A stretch of 64,000 nt of DNA from Flavobacterium daemonense. GTDB taxonomy: Bacteria > Bacteroidota > Bacteroidia > Flavobacteriales > Flavobacteriaceae. Each line of letters opens with the position of its first letter. Positions within the stretch are counted from its first letter, which is position 1. The notes under the pieces were generated by a model that ran no database searches, was not told where the DNA came from, and saw only the letters and a program-made list of their open reading frames with translations. The translations under genes and the position numbers were made by a program. Positions 26,292 to 34,276 of this stretch are shown here, piece after piece. The stretch covers positions 1 through 64,000 of the forward strand of contig NZ_VJYD01000014.1 of the NCBI RefSeq assembly GCF_007341385.1. Reading direction: 5' to 3'.

Positions 26292-27452
26292 ATGAAAATA
26301 CTACTCCTAGGTTCGGGCGAATTAGGCAAAGAATTTGTCATTGCCGCACAACGAATCGGACAAACCATAATTGCAGTTGACAGTTACGAAAACGCACCAG
26401 CCATGCAAGTCGCACACGGTTTTGAAGTCATTAACATGCTCGACGGCGAAGCGCTTGACCGAATCGTAGCCAAGCACCAACCCGATTTTATAGTTCCCGA
26501 AATAGAAGCCATCCGTACTGAACGTTTTTACGATTACGAAAAACAAGGAATTACCGTTGTTCCTTCAGCGAAAGCGGCAAACTTCACCATGAATCGTAAA
26601 GCCATTCGTGATTTAGCAGCAAAAGAACTCGGATTAAGAACAGCCAAATATCAATATGCAACTTCAGCAGAAGAACTACAAAAAGCCGTTCAGGAAGTTG
26701 GACTTCCTTGTGTTGTAAAACCTTTAATGTCTTCGTCAGGAAAAGGACAATCAACTATAAAAACAGAAAGTGATATTGAAAAAGCGTGGCAATATGCCGT
26801 TGCTGGTTCGCGTGGTGATGTTATCGAAGTTATTGTAGAAGCTTTCGTCAATTTTGATTCTGAAATTACACTTTTGACGATTACTCAAAATAATAATCCA
26901 ACTTTGTTTTGCGCTCCAATTGGCCACAGACAAGAAAGAGGCGATTATCAAGAAAGCTGGCAACCTGCTTTGGTTTCAGAAAAAGATTTATACGAAGCGC
27001 AAGATATGGCCGAAAAAATTACTGAAGCACTTGGAGGCGCAGGACTTTTTGGTGTTGAATTTTTCTTAACAAAAGAAGGCGTTTATTTCTCTGAACTTTC
27101 TCCGCGTCCGCATGATACCGGAATGGTAACTTTAGCAGGAACTCAGAATTTCAACGAATTCGAATTGCATTTACGAGCGATCTTAAGCCTTCCAATTTTT
27201 GAAATTACTTTAGAAAAAGCCGGAGCAAGCGCTGTAATTTTAGCATCTGAAGATTCGACAAATCCGACTTTTACTGGAATCGAAAAAGTTGCTGCTTTGC
27301 CAAAAACTGATTTTAGAATATTCGGAAAACCAACTTCAAGACCTTACCGAAGAATGGGCGTTGTTTTAACTCATGATTCACTTTCAACTCCGATCAACGA
27401 AGTAACCGAACGCTCCAAAGAAACGGCAAAATTAATAACTGTAAATTCGTAG
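26292..27452 (+). CDS. purT: Formate-dependent phosphoribosylglycinamide formyltransferase
   Basis: A 386-residue ATP-grasp enzyme that uses formate and ATP to make formyl-GAR in purine synthesis, the folate-independent alternative to PurN. The N-terminal domain reads KILLLGSGELGKEFVIAAQR. The ATP-grasp core has CVVKPLMSSSGKGQS (residues ~145-160), and metal ligands lie in GLFGVEFFLTKEGVYFSELSPRPHDTG. All motifs are intact and the length is close to E. coli PurT (392). The region upstream is filled by repeats, so a promoter is hard to place; TACTTTTA near 26260 is a weak -7 candidate. Confidence 0.95.
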   Translation: MKILLLGSGELGKEFVIAAQRIGQTIIAVDSYENAPAMQVAHGFEVINMLDGEALDRIVAKHQPDFIVPEIEAIRTERFYDYEKQGITVVPSAKAANFTMNRKAIRDLAAKELGLRTAKYQYATSAEELQKAVQEVGLPCVVKPLMSSSGKGQSTIKTESDIEKAWQYAVAGSRGDVIEVIVEAFVNFDSEITLLTITQNNNPTLFCAPIGHRQERGDYQESWQPALVSEKDLYEAQDMAEKITEALGGAGLFGVEFFLTKEGVYFSELSPRPHDTGMVTLAGTQNFNEFELHLRAILSLPIFEITLEKAGASAVILASEDSTNPTFTGIEKVAALPKTDFRIFGKPTSRPYRRMGVVLTHDSLSTPINEVTERSKETAKLITVNS

Positions 27453-27476
27453 AATTAAATTAAAAATTTTCTTTAA

Positions 27477-27606
27477 CACATAGAAACATAGATTTTAATT
27501 CTAATAAAAAAGAGAAAAGAAAAAACAAGTTTTCACACATAGCTATGTGCATTGAAACAAGTGAAACGCCTTTATATACGAAGCAGAACTATGATTCTAT
27601 GTGTTT
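27477..27606. repeat. ACATAGAAACATAG-word palindromic repeat
   Basis: Left arm ACACATAGAAACATAGATTT faces right arm ACTATGATTCTATGTGTTT. A central perfect palindrome CACATAGCTATGTG sits at 27535-27548. The same words frame 30099-30238. Nothing else is seen in the 190-base gap. Confidence 0.65.
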
Positions 27607-27642
27607 ACATACACACAACAAATTAACTATAAATTCATAACC

Positions 27643-27963
27643 ATGAAAAATATACTTTTAGCGACTTTCCTTTTTATTGGAATCGCGGTACAAGCGCAAG
27701 ACAAAAAGAAATTTGATAAACCAACAATTGTTGAAGCTTCTTGCGGAGAATGCCAATTTGGAATGAAAGGAAAAAGCTGTGATTTAGCCGTTCGCATTGA
27801 CGGAAAATCATATTTTGTTGACGGAACAAAAATTGATCAGCATGGCGACGCACACGCAAAAGATGGATTTTGCAACACGGTTAGAAAAGCTTCTGTTACA
27901 GGTTCAATTGTAAAAGATCGTTTTGTGGCAACTTCATTTACTTTAATAGACGATAAAAAATAA
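27643..27963 (+). CDS. Secreted DUF6370 family protein
   Basis: A 106-residue protein with signal peptide MKNILLATFLFIGIAVQAQ, starting at ATG 27643. A longer frame from ATG 27601 would add 14 residues encoded by the repeat and spoil the signal. The mature part has four cysteines in a CxxC...C...C layout (SCGECQFGMKGKSCDLAV, then DGFCNTV) and two histidines in HGDAHAKDG. This pattern suggests metal binding or disulfides in the periplasm (inference). The family function is unknown. Its TAA overlaps the ATG of the Crp/Fnr gene, which points to translational coupling. Confidence 0.78.
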   Translation: MKNILLATFLFIGIAVQAQDKKKFDKPTIVEASCGECQFGMKGKSCDLAVRIDGKSYFVDGTKIDQHGDAHAKDGFCNTVRKASVTGSIVKDRFVATSFTLIDDKK

Positions 27964-28538
27964 TGGCATTAATTCTAGAAAATATTGCCAAACACGTTTC
28001 TTTGACACAAGAGGAACAAGCTCTTTTTTTATCTAAACTTGAAACGAATACTTATAAAGCCAAAACAGTTTTACTGAATGCCGGTGAAGTTTGCAAGCAT
28101 TCTTATTTTGTTAATTCAGGGATTTTAAGAAGCTTCAATATCAACGATAATATTGTCGAACACGTTTTATCCTTTGCCTGCGAAGGCTGGTGGATAAGCG
28201 ACATGTACAGTTATTTTTCCGAAAAACCGGGACAGCTTTTTATCGAAGTTTTGGAAGAAGCCGAAGTGGTTTCTTTATCTAAAGAAAATCAAGAACAATT
28301 GTATCTTGAAATTCCAAAATTAGAACGTTTCTTCAGAATTTTGATCGAAAATTCATTAGTAGCGAATCAGCAAAGATTAATGGATAATTTGAGCTTACCC
28401 GCCGAAGAACGATTTGAAAAATTCACAAAAAAATACGGAACATTGGTGCACAAAGTTCCTCAAAAACAAATCGCTTCTTTCATTGGCGTAACACCAGAAT
28501 TTTTCAGCAAAATGAAAGCTCGTCTTTTGAAGAAATAG
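27963..28538 (+). CDS. Crp/Fnr family transcriptional regulator
   Basis: A 191-residue regulator with an N-terminal cyclic-nucleotide-binding-like beta barrel (LLNAGEVCKHSYFVNSGILRSF, then FACEGWWISDMYSYF) and a C-terminal winged helix (AEERFEKFTKKYGTLVHKVPQKQIASFIGVTPEFFSKMKARLLKK, given here in order). It lacks the Arg/Ser phosphate cassette of true cAMP receptors and the four Cys of FNR, so the ligand is unknown. This short type is common in Flavobacterium. Its ATG overlaps the stop of the DUF6370 gene (TAATG), so the two are one operon. Confidence 0.9.
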   Translation: MALILENIAKHVSLTQEEQALFLSKLETNTYKAKTVLLNAGEVCKHSYFVNSGILRSFNINDNIVEHVLSFACEGWWISDMYSYFSEKPGQLFIEVLEEAEVVSLSKENQEQLYLEIPKLERFFRILIENSLVANQQRLMDNLSLPAEERFEKFTKKYGTLVHKVPQKQIASFIGVTPEFFSKMKARLLKK

Positions 28539-28544
28539 TTTTTA

Positions 28545-28687
28545 CCACAGATTTCACAGATTAAATTGATTTTTTTTTAGCCACGAATTACACGAATTTC
28601 CTCGAATTAAATTGAATAAAAAATTTGTGGAAATTCGTGTAATTCGTGGCAACATTTTTTAATCCTTTTAATCTGTGAAATCTGTGG
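28545..28687. repeat. Nested phrase palindromes (CACAGATT outside, CACGAATT inside)
   Basis: Outer arms CCACAGATTTCACAGATTAA (28545-28564) and TTAATCTGTGAAATCTGTGG (28668-28687) are perfect inverted repeats. They enclose GCCACGAATTACACGAATTT and AAATTCGTGTAATTCGTGGC (28580-28650), again perfect. Each arm is two tandem 9-10-bp words. The opposite nesting order is seen at 36363-36538. Confidence 0.88.
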
Positions 28688-28690
28688 CAA

Positions 28691-28722
28691 AAAAAATACG
28701 GCTCGTAATCGAACCGTATTTT
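28691..28722 (-). terminator. Terminator of aceA
   Basis: On the minus strand AATACGG-T-TCG pairs with CGA-G-CCGTATT around ATTA, followed by eight Ts. It begins ten bases after the aceA stop. Confidence 0.82.
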
Positions 28723-28730
28723 CTTTTGAA

Positions 28731-30011
28731 TTAAAATTGCTCAACCTCAGTAGAATGTTTCATTGCTGTTATTGAAGACCTTCCTATCATAACTGTATTT
28801 TGAACCGCATCAAAATAAGAAGTCCCCACAAATGCCTGATGTTTTACTGCTCTGAATCCGTTTTTCTGTAAAGCAAATTCTCGCTCCTGTAATTCAGAAT
28901 ATCCAGCCATTCCTCGTTCTTTATAAGCTTTAGACAATTCGAACATACTCGTATTCAAAGCATGGAATCCTGCCAAAGTAATGAACTGGAATTTATATCC
29001 CATTGCTGCCAAATCTTCTCTAAACGTTTCCATTTCTGCAACTGTTAATTTCGCAGCCCAATTGAAAGAAGGAGAACAATTGTAAGCCAGCATTTTATCT
29101 GGAAATTCTTTTTTCATTGCTTTTGCAAATTTTCTCGCATATTCTAAATCTGGATTACTGGTTTCCATCCAAATCAAATCGGCATAAGGCGCGTAGCTTA
29201 AACCTCTTGCAATTCCCTGATCGATTCCGTTTTTTACGTAAAAGAAACCTTCAGCAGTTTTTTCTCCAGTTAAGAACTTTCTATCTCTTGGATCGGCATC
29301 ACTCGTTAATAAATTTGCAGCATCGGCATCAGTTCTGGCAACAATTAAAGTTGGAACACCCATAACATCTGAAGCCAAACGCGCTGCAATTAATTTATTG
29401 ATCGCTTCTTGTGTCGGAACCAAAACTTTTCCGCCCAAGTGTCCGCACTTTTTAGCCGAACTCAATTGATCTTCAAAATGAACTCCAGATGCTCCGGCCT
29501 CAATCATTGATTTCATTAGTTCGAAAGCATTTAGATTTCCCCCGAAACCTGCTTCGGCATCAGCCACAATCGGAACCAAATAATCTTTTTTATCTTCAAT
29601 TTCATTTACCGTCTGAATCTGGTCGGCACGCAACAAAGCGTTATTGATCTTTTTTACCACCATCGGAACGCTGTTTACAGGATAAAGTGATTGGTCTGGA
29701 TACATTTCGCCAGCCAAATTCGCATCGGCAGCAACCTGCCATCCGCTTAAATAAATCGCTTCCAATCCCGCATCGACTTCCTGAATTGCCTGATTTCCGG
29801 TCAACGCTCCTAAACCAGCCACAAAATCCTGATTTTTTAACTTTCTCCATAATTTTTGCGCTCCCATTTTGGCAATAGAATGCTCAATTTGGTACGATCC
29901 CTGAAGTGAAACTACTTCACTCGCAGTATAAGGACGCTCAACCCCCTTCCATCTAGGGTTCGTGATCCAATCGTTAATCAATTCCTGAATTCTGTCTTCT
30001 GTTGTTTTCAT
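28731..30011 (-). CDS. aceA: Isocitrate lyase
   Basis: A 426-residue enzyme that splits isocitrate into glyoxylate and succinate, the first step of the glyoxylate shunt. The catalytic loop KKCGHLGGK (residues 187-195, Cys189) is intact. DAEAGFGGNLNAFELMK, VARTDADAANLLTSD and NCSPSFNWAAKL are also intact. The length matches short bacterial isocitrate lyases. It lies downstream of aceB on the same strand, 240 bases away with repeats between, so it may have its own promoter or be read through from aceB. Confidence 0.97.
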   Translation of the reverse strand: MKTTEDRIQELINDWITNPRWKGVERPYTASEVVSLQGSYQIEHSIAKMGAQKLWRKLKNQDFVAGLGALTGNQAIQEVDAGLEAIYLSGWQVAADANLAGEMYPDQSLYPVNSVPMVVKKINNALLRADQIQTVNEIEDKKDYLVPIVADAEAGFGGNLNAFELMKSMIEAGASGVHFEDQLSSAKKCGHLGGKVLVPTQEAINKLIAARLASDVMGVPTLIVARTDADAANLLTSDADPRDRKFLTGEKTAEGFFYVKNGIDQGIARGLSYAPYADLIWMETSNPDLEYARKFAKAMKKEFPDKMLAYNCSPSFNWAAKLTVAEMETFREDLAAMGYKFQFITLAGFHALNTSMFELSKAYKERGMAGYSELQEREFALQKNGFRAVKHQAFVGTSYFDAVQNTVMIGRSSITAMKHSTEVEQF

Positions 30012-30098
30012 AAATAGTTTAAGTTAAAGTGGTTAGTAAGTAATAGTGTTCAGTTCACAGTTAAAAGTGTTCAGTTAACTTGACTTATTTTTTTGACG

Positions 30099-30238
30099 CT
30101 TAGAAACATAGCTTTTCTTTGTGGTTAATGGCATTTCATTTGTTTAAACAAATCCCGACGCTTCGGGACTATGTGTGAAAATCTAGATTTTTTAAAAATT
30201 CTTTTTATCACATTTAAAATCTATGTTTCTATGTGTTT
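30099..30238. repeat. ACATAG-word palindromic repeat between aceB and aceA
   Basis: Left arm CTTAGAAACATAGCTTT faces right arm AAATCTATGTTTCTATGTG. Within it are the palindrome GTTTAAAC and a hairpin CCCGACGCTTCGGG (30154-30167). A short GTGTTCAGTT-type direct repeat precedes it at 30047-30080. Confidence 0.6.
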
Positions 30239-30251
30239 AAAAAACGCAACG

Positions 30252-31853
30252 TTATAAATATTTGTAACACGGAATCGTCAAGAAGTCAACAAACTCAGTA
30301 TTTACAACTAATCTTTCCAACACTTTTTCAGCCAATGGAAATTGTTGTTTTTCGTGATTTTCTTCGCCTAATTGTTCCTTGATTTTTCTAAATTCATCTA
30401 AAGCCAATTTATGATAATAAGCCAAATCTAATTTTCGCCCATTATTCAAAATCACTTTATTCTGAAGCCATTGCCACAATTGCGATCTCGAAATTTCGGC
30501 CGTTGCAGCATCTTCCATCAAATTATGCAATGCCGCAGCGCCTTGCCCGTTTAGCCATGAAGCCAAATACAAAACCCCAACATTGATATTTTTTCGAACA
30601 CCATTTTCAGTAATGATTCCAATTGGTGGTTCAATTAAATCAGCTTCTGTAATTTTTCGATGTTCTCTTCTAATATGAATTTGATTCGGAGTCGGCATTC
30701 CTTTATCAAAAATTTCTTTAGCCAATGAAACCAAATCAGGATGCGCCACCCAAGTTCCGTCATGACCGTTTCGAACTTCGCGTTCTTTATCGGTTTTCAC
30801 TTTCGCGAAAGCCACTGCATTTGCTTCTTCATTATTTTTAATCGGAATTTGCGCGGCCATTCCGCCAATCGCATGAATTCCTCTTTTATGACATCTCTGA
30901 ATTACTAGATTTGAATAAGCATTCATAAAAGGCGAAGTCATCGTTACTTGGTCACGGTCTGGAACAATGAATTTCGGATTCTTTCTGAACTTTTTGATAT
31001 AGGAGAAAATATAATCCCAACGTCCGCAATTCAAGCCAACAATATGTTCTTTTAATTCGTAAATAATTTCGTCAAGCTGAAAACTTGCTGTTATCGTCTC
31101 AATCAAAACCGTTACTTTTATCGTTCCGCGTTTCAGTTTCAAATAATCTTCGGTAAAATCAATTACATTATTCCACCAGCGCGCTTCCAGATAATGTTCT
31201 AATTTTGGAATGTAGAAATACGGTCCAGAATTGTTTTCTAAAAGTCGTTTATGATTGTGAAAAACATATAGACCAAAATCTACCAATGAACCTGAAACTT
31301 CGTTACCATCAATTAAAACATGCTTTTCTGGCAAATGCAAACCTCTCGGACGTACAATCAGCGTTGCTATTTTTTCATTTAAATGATAGGATTTCTGTTT
31401 AACCAAATCAGTAAACGTAATCGTTTTGTTCACTGCATCAATCAAATTCACTTGTCCGTCCATCAGGTTTTGCCAAGTTGGTGACGTACTATCTTCAAAA
31501 TCGGCCATAAAAGTTTTTGCTCCCGAATTCAAAGCGTTGATAATCATTTTGCGATCAACTGGTCCGGTAATCTCCACTCTTCTATCCAATAAATCTTTCG
31601 GAATTTCGCCTGCTGTCCAATTGCCTTCTCTAACACTTTTGGTTTCTGGAATAAAAACTGGCATGATTCCTTGATCAAAATTGACTTGTTTTTGCTCGCG
31701 CTGCAAAAGCAATAGTTTTCGCTGTGATTCGAATTTTCTATGCAATTCGGTTATAAAAACAATTGCTTCTTCTGTCCAGATCTTTGGATAACGAAGCTTC
31801 TTTTCGGCTAAAAATTCCATTGCCGTTTCGGTAATTTCATTTTGATTATTCAT
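30252..31853 (-). CDS. aceB: Malate synthase A
   Basis: A 533-residue enzyme that condenses glyoxylate with acetyl-CoA to malate, completing the glyoxylate shunt. The length is the same as that of the E. coli enzyme. Family blocks are clear: DFEDSTSPTWQNLMDGQ, VTVLIETITASFQLDEIIYELKEH with its catalytic-region Arg/Glu, GLNCGRWDYIFSYIK, MTSPFMNAYSN and GTWVAHPD. It starts at ATG 31853, divergent from the ScfR-like regulator 118 bases away. That regulator and the palindrome at 31903 suggest local control by acetate or fatty-acid-derived signals (inference). Confidence 0.97.
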   Translation of the reverse strand: MNNQNEITETAMEFLAEKKLRYPKIWTEEAIVFITELHRKFESQRKLLLLQREQKQVNFDQGIMPVFIPETKSVREGNWTAGEIPKDLLDRRVEITGPVDRKMIINALNSGAKTFMADFEDSTSPTWQNLMDGQVNLIDAVNKTITFTDLVKQKSYHLNEKIATLIVRPRGLHLPEKHVLIDGNEVSGSLVDFGLYVFHNHKRLLENNSGPYFYIPKLEHYLEARWWNNVIDFTEDYLKLKRGTIKVTVLIETITASFQLDEIIYELKEHIVGLNCGRWDYIFSYIKKFRKNPKFIVPDRDQVTMTSPFMNAYSNLVIQRCHKRGIHAIGGMAAQIPIKNNEEANAVAFAKVKTDKEREVRNGHDGTWVAHPDLVSLAKEIFDKGMPTPNQIHIRREHRKITEADLIEPPIGIITENGVRKNINVGVLYLASWLNGQGAAALHNLMEDAATAEISRSQLWQWLQNKVILNNGRKLDLAYYHKLALDEFRKIKEQLGEENHEKQQFPLAEKVLERLVVNTEFVDFLTIPCYKYL

Positions 31854-31902
31854 AGCTAATAGATTTTATACTACAATGTTACAAAAAGTTTTTTACAAAA
31901 AC

Positions 31903-31916
31903 AGCGAACGTTCGCT
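31903..31916. promoter_or_regulatory. Perfect 14-bp palindrome, candidate operator of aceB and the regulator
   Basis: AGCGAACGTTCGCT is an uninterrupted perfect palindrome in an otherwise A/T-run-rich divergent promoter region. It lies 50 bases from aceB and 20 bases upstream of the regulator's -33 TTG, a position suited to control both. Confidence 0.6.
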
Positions 31917-31935
31917 AAAATTTAAAAATATTTTT

Positions 31936-31966
31936 TTGGCGATTATTTTTAAATCAGCTACATTTG
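31936..31966 (+). promoter_or_regulatory. Promoter of the ScfR-like regulator
   Basis: TTG (31936-31938) and TACATTTG (31959-31966) are 20 bases apart. The ATG at 31972 is only 5 bases after the box, at about the expected transcription start, so the mRNA may be leaderless. Confidence 0.68.
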
Positions 31967-31971
31967 ATATT

Positions 31972-33453
31972 ATGGATATCGAAAAAGACTATATAAAGCT
32001 GATATTTGGGCTGAAACTGAAACAAATTCGGGTTCAAAAAAACTTGTCTCTTTTTGGCTTGGCCAAATTGACAAATCTTTCAAAATCGTATTTAAACGAA
32101 ATTGAAAAGGGAAAAAAATATCCAAAAACAGATAAAATTTTACTTTTATGCGAACATTTGGACGTTACTTACGACCAAATCGTATCCTTAAAGCTCGATA
32201 ACAACCTCGCTCCGATTGGCGAAATCTTGAAATCTGGAATTCTAAAAGAGATTCCGTTGGAACTTTTCGGAATTCAGGAAGCCGATTTAATTGATATAAT
32301 CGCCAATGCTCCCGCAAAAGTCAATGCGTTTATTAGTACGATTATCGAAATTGCACAGCATTACAATTTAAGCCGAGAAAGCTTCTTTTTAGCAGCTTTG
32401 CGTTCGTATCAGGAAGCGCACAGCAATTATTTTGAAGATTTAGAAGAGAAAGTAATTGCGTTTTCGAAGTCGTTCCAAATTAATCTGGATTCTAAAATAA
32501 GCATTGAAGAACTGGAAGCGATTTTAAAAGAAGAATACGAATACAACATAAAAGAAATTGTATTTACAGAACAAGAAGCACTAGGTGATTTGCGTTCGAT
32601 TTATGTTCCGAAAAGCAAAACTTTATTACTTTCTACAGAACTTGACGCTCCGCAAAAAGCATTTATTCTAGCCAAAGAAATTGCTTATAATTACTTAAAA
32701 ATATCAGACAGATTACTGACTTTCAGCTGGATTAAGTTTGAAAATTTTGATCAGGTTCTAAATAATTTTTATGCTTCTTATTTTGCCGGAGCTTTATTGT
32801 TGCCTCGAAAATTAGTTGTGGATAAAATCAATTCTTTTTTAGAAAATGAAAAACCAAATCCGGAAGAATTTGTTGCTTTGATTGAAAGTTTTGAAGTTTC
32901 TCCAGAATCTTTTTATCAGCGATTAACAAATTTATTGCCTAAGGATTTTCAACTGAAAAATTTATTCTTTTTGAGAATGTCCCACAAAATAGGCTCTGAT
33001 GTTTATCAAATCAAAAAAGAATTACATATTACGAATCAGCAGGAACCGCACGCCAACGAAACCAACGAACATTATTGCAGAAGATGGGTTTCGGTAAAAA
33101 CCATAGATGAGGCCATCAAACAAAATAAACCACATTTTTTTGATGCACAAATTTCGAGCTACGTTCATAGTGGCAATGAATACCTAGTTTTTTCGTCAGC
33201 CACAAAGGATCCTTTTTTGCATGATACCATTCGAAGTATTTCGGTTGGAATTCTAATTAATCCGACGATGAAAAAGAAATTCAAATTCATTGAAGGAAAA
33301 CCTTTGGTCAAAAGAATTGTTGGTGTAACTTGCGAAACCTGCGATGTAAAAGATTGCCTGGAACGTGTTTCTCCTCCAATTGTTTTGGAAAAAAAGGAAC
33401 GCCATGAAAACACAGATGCTGTTGTACAGCAATTTATAAGTCAATATAGCTAA
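31972..33453 (+). CDS. XRE-family regulator of the short-chain fatty acyl (ScfR/RamB) type
   Basis: A 493-residue regulator from ATG 31972. Residues ~10-65 form an XRE helix-turn-helix (LKQIRVQKNLSLFGLAKLTN, LSKSYLNEIEKGKKYP). The middle (~170-290) resembles a degenerate ImmA/IrrE domain without HExxH. The C-terminus has the CETCDVKDC cysteine set seen in the DUF2083/ScfR family. In actinobacteria a member of this family, RamB, controls aceA and aceB (established knowledge); the divergent aceB here implies a parallel role (inference). A longer frame from 31876 would overlap the promoter and is rejected. Confidence 0.87.
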   Translation: MDIEKDYIKLIFGLKLKQIRVQKNLSLFGLAKLTNLSKSYLNEIEKGKKYPKTDKILLLCEHLDVTYDQIVSLKLDNNLAPIGEILKSGILKEIPLELFGIQEADLIDIIANAPAKVNAFISTIIEIAQHYNLSRESFFLAALRSYQEAHSNYFEDLEEKVIAFSKSFQINLDSKISIEELEAILKEEYEYNIKEIVFTEQEALGDLRSIYVPKSKTLLLSTELDAPQKAFILAKEIAYNYLKISDRLLTFSWIKFENFDQVLNNFYASYFAGALLLPRKLVVDKINSFLENEKPNPEEFVALIESFEVSPESFYQRLTNLLPKDFQLKNLFFLRMSHKIGSDVYQIKKELHITNQQEPHANETNEHYCRRWVSVKTIDEAIKQNKPHFFDAQISSYVHSGNEYLVFSSATKDPFLHDTIRSISVGILINPTMKKKFKFIEGKPLVKRIVGVTCETCDVKDCLERVSPPIVLEKKERHENTDAVVQQFISQYS

Positions 33454-33458
33454 ATGTC

Positions 33459-33818
33459 ATGAAATATTTTACTTTAATAACACTATTGCTTTCTATCCAC
33501 TTAATCCAGAAAACCGATAAGCTTTCGGGACGTTATAATTATTTGGTAGAAGATGATAATGTATATGTCCAAAAAGATAAAATCACTTTTAATGATAGTG
33601 TTTTTGCTTTTGATAATAAGTATGTCCCAAAAGGAAAAGTTTCTTATGGCAATGTAATATTGCTCGAAAAATTCATCAATACTGATTTAGTTATTAGTAT
33701 TCCTAAAGATCAAATCACAAAAGATACGATTCCGTTTTACATGCATGACAAGAAAAGTGCTGCAGCAAATTATCTTGATGAAGTAGTTGGGAAAGGGAAA
33801 TTGATTAAGATTAAATAA
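33459..33818 (+). CDS. Small secreted hypothetical protein
   Basis: A 119-residue protein with a hydrophobic N-terminus (MKYFTLITLLLSIHLI) suggesting export, then LSGRYNYLVEDDNVYVQKDKI in order and a strand-rich C-terminal part. I do not recognise the family. Its ATG is 5 bases after the regulator's stop, so it is probably in the same transcript. A tie to glyoxylate control is not supported beyond that proximity. Confidence 0.65.
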   Translation: MKYFTLITLLLSIHLIQKTDKLSGRYNYLVEDDNVYVQKDKITFNDSVFAFDNKYVPKGKVSYGNVILLEKFINTDLVISIPKDQITKDTIPFYMHDKKSAAANYLDEVVGKGKLIKIK

Positions 33819-33847
33819 TTATTTCTATCTTTTTATCACGTGTTATT

Positions 33848-33949
33848 TGTCATTCCGAGAAACGAGGAATCTCCACGAGAAACTCAACAAAGATTGGCGA
33901 TATGCTATGCGGAGTTACTTGCGGAGATCCTTCGTTCCTCAGGATGACA
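33848..33949. repeat. REP-like palindrome, diverged copy R3
   Basis: TGTCATTCCGAGAAACGAGG faces an arm ending CCTTCGTTCCTCAGGATGACA, with several mismatches. AAAGATTGGCGA in the centre ties it to the family. Unlike the other copies the arms are no longer perfectly paired. Confidence 0.75.
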
Positions 33950-33991
33950 AACTGCGCGGTTAATTTGAAGCTAAAAAAACTTTATATAATT

Positions 33992-34042
33992 TCCAATCTT
34001 TGTAGAGCTTCTCGTGGAGATTTCTCCTTCGTCGAAATGACA
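33992..34042. repeat. Half of a REP-like palindrome, copy R3b
   Basis: Only the right half is present: CCAATCTTTGTAGAGCTTC, then GGAGATTTCTCCTTCGTCG and AAATGACA. It is next to diverged copy R3, with the flank CAAACCATGTGGTTACTTTG. The whole stretch 33819-34276 is non-coding and made of repeats, including CTTTGTGCCTTTGTGCC and TTAGAATCTTAGAACCTCAG words. Confidence 0.75.
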
Positions 34043-34129
34043 AACCATGTGGTTACTTTGAGGTAAAACCTTGGAACCTCTGCAACTTTGTGCCTTTGTG
34101 CCTCCTTATAAAAATGAATCCTCTAGCAT

Positions 34130-34215
34130 AGCCCCGATAGAAGTGGAAATCCTTTTGTGTCTCGTTTCTTTAACGAGACACAAAAGATTGTAACGGATAG
34201 CGGGACGTCACGTCT
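34130..34215 (+). repeat. GC-rich structured intergenic element, copy E2
   Basis: AGCCCCGATAGAAGTGGAAA, then a perfect 14-bp hairpin TTTTGTGTCTCGTT/AACGAGACACAAAA (34153-34185), then TTGTAACGGATAGCGGGAC. CCCG-TA in the left flank can pair with TA-CGGG in the right. The flanks match the element at 22444-22546 on the other strand, while the hairpin differs. Confidence 0.72.
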
Positions 34216-34276
34216 TTTGAAAACTAATTTTCTGCTTCCAAAAAAAACTTAGAATCTTAGAACCTCAGAACCTTTT

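Noticed and set aside
28545..28687. CRISPR-like appearance of repeated phrases
   Set aside because: Repeats are inverted and nested, with no constant repeat-spacer alternation and no cas genes in the window.
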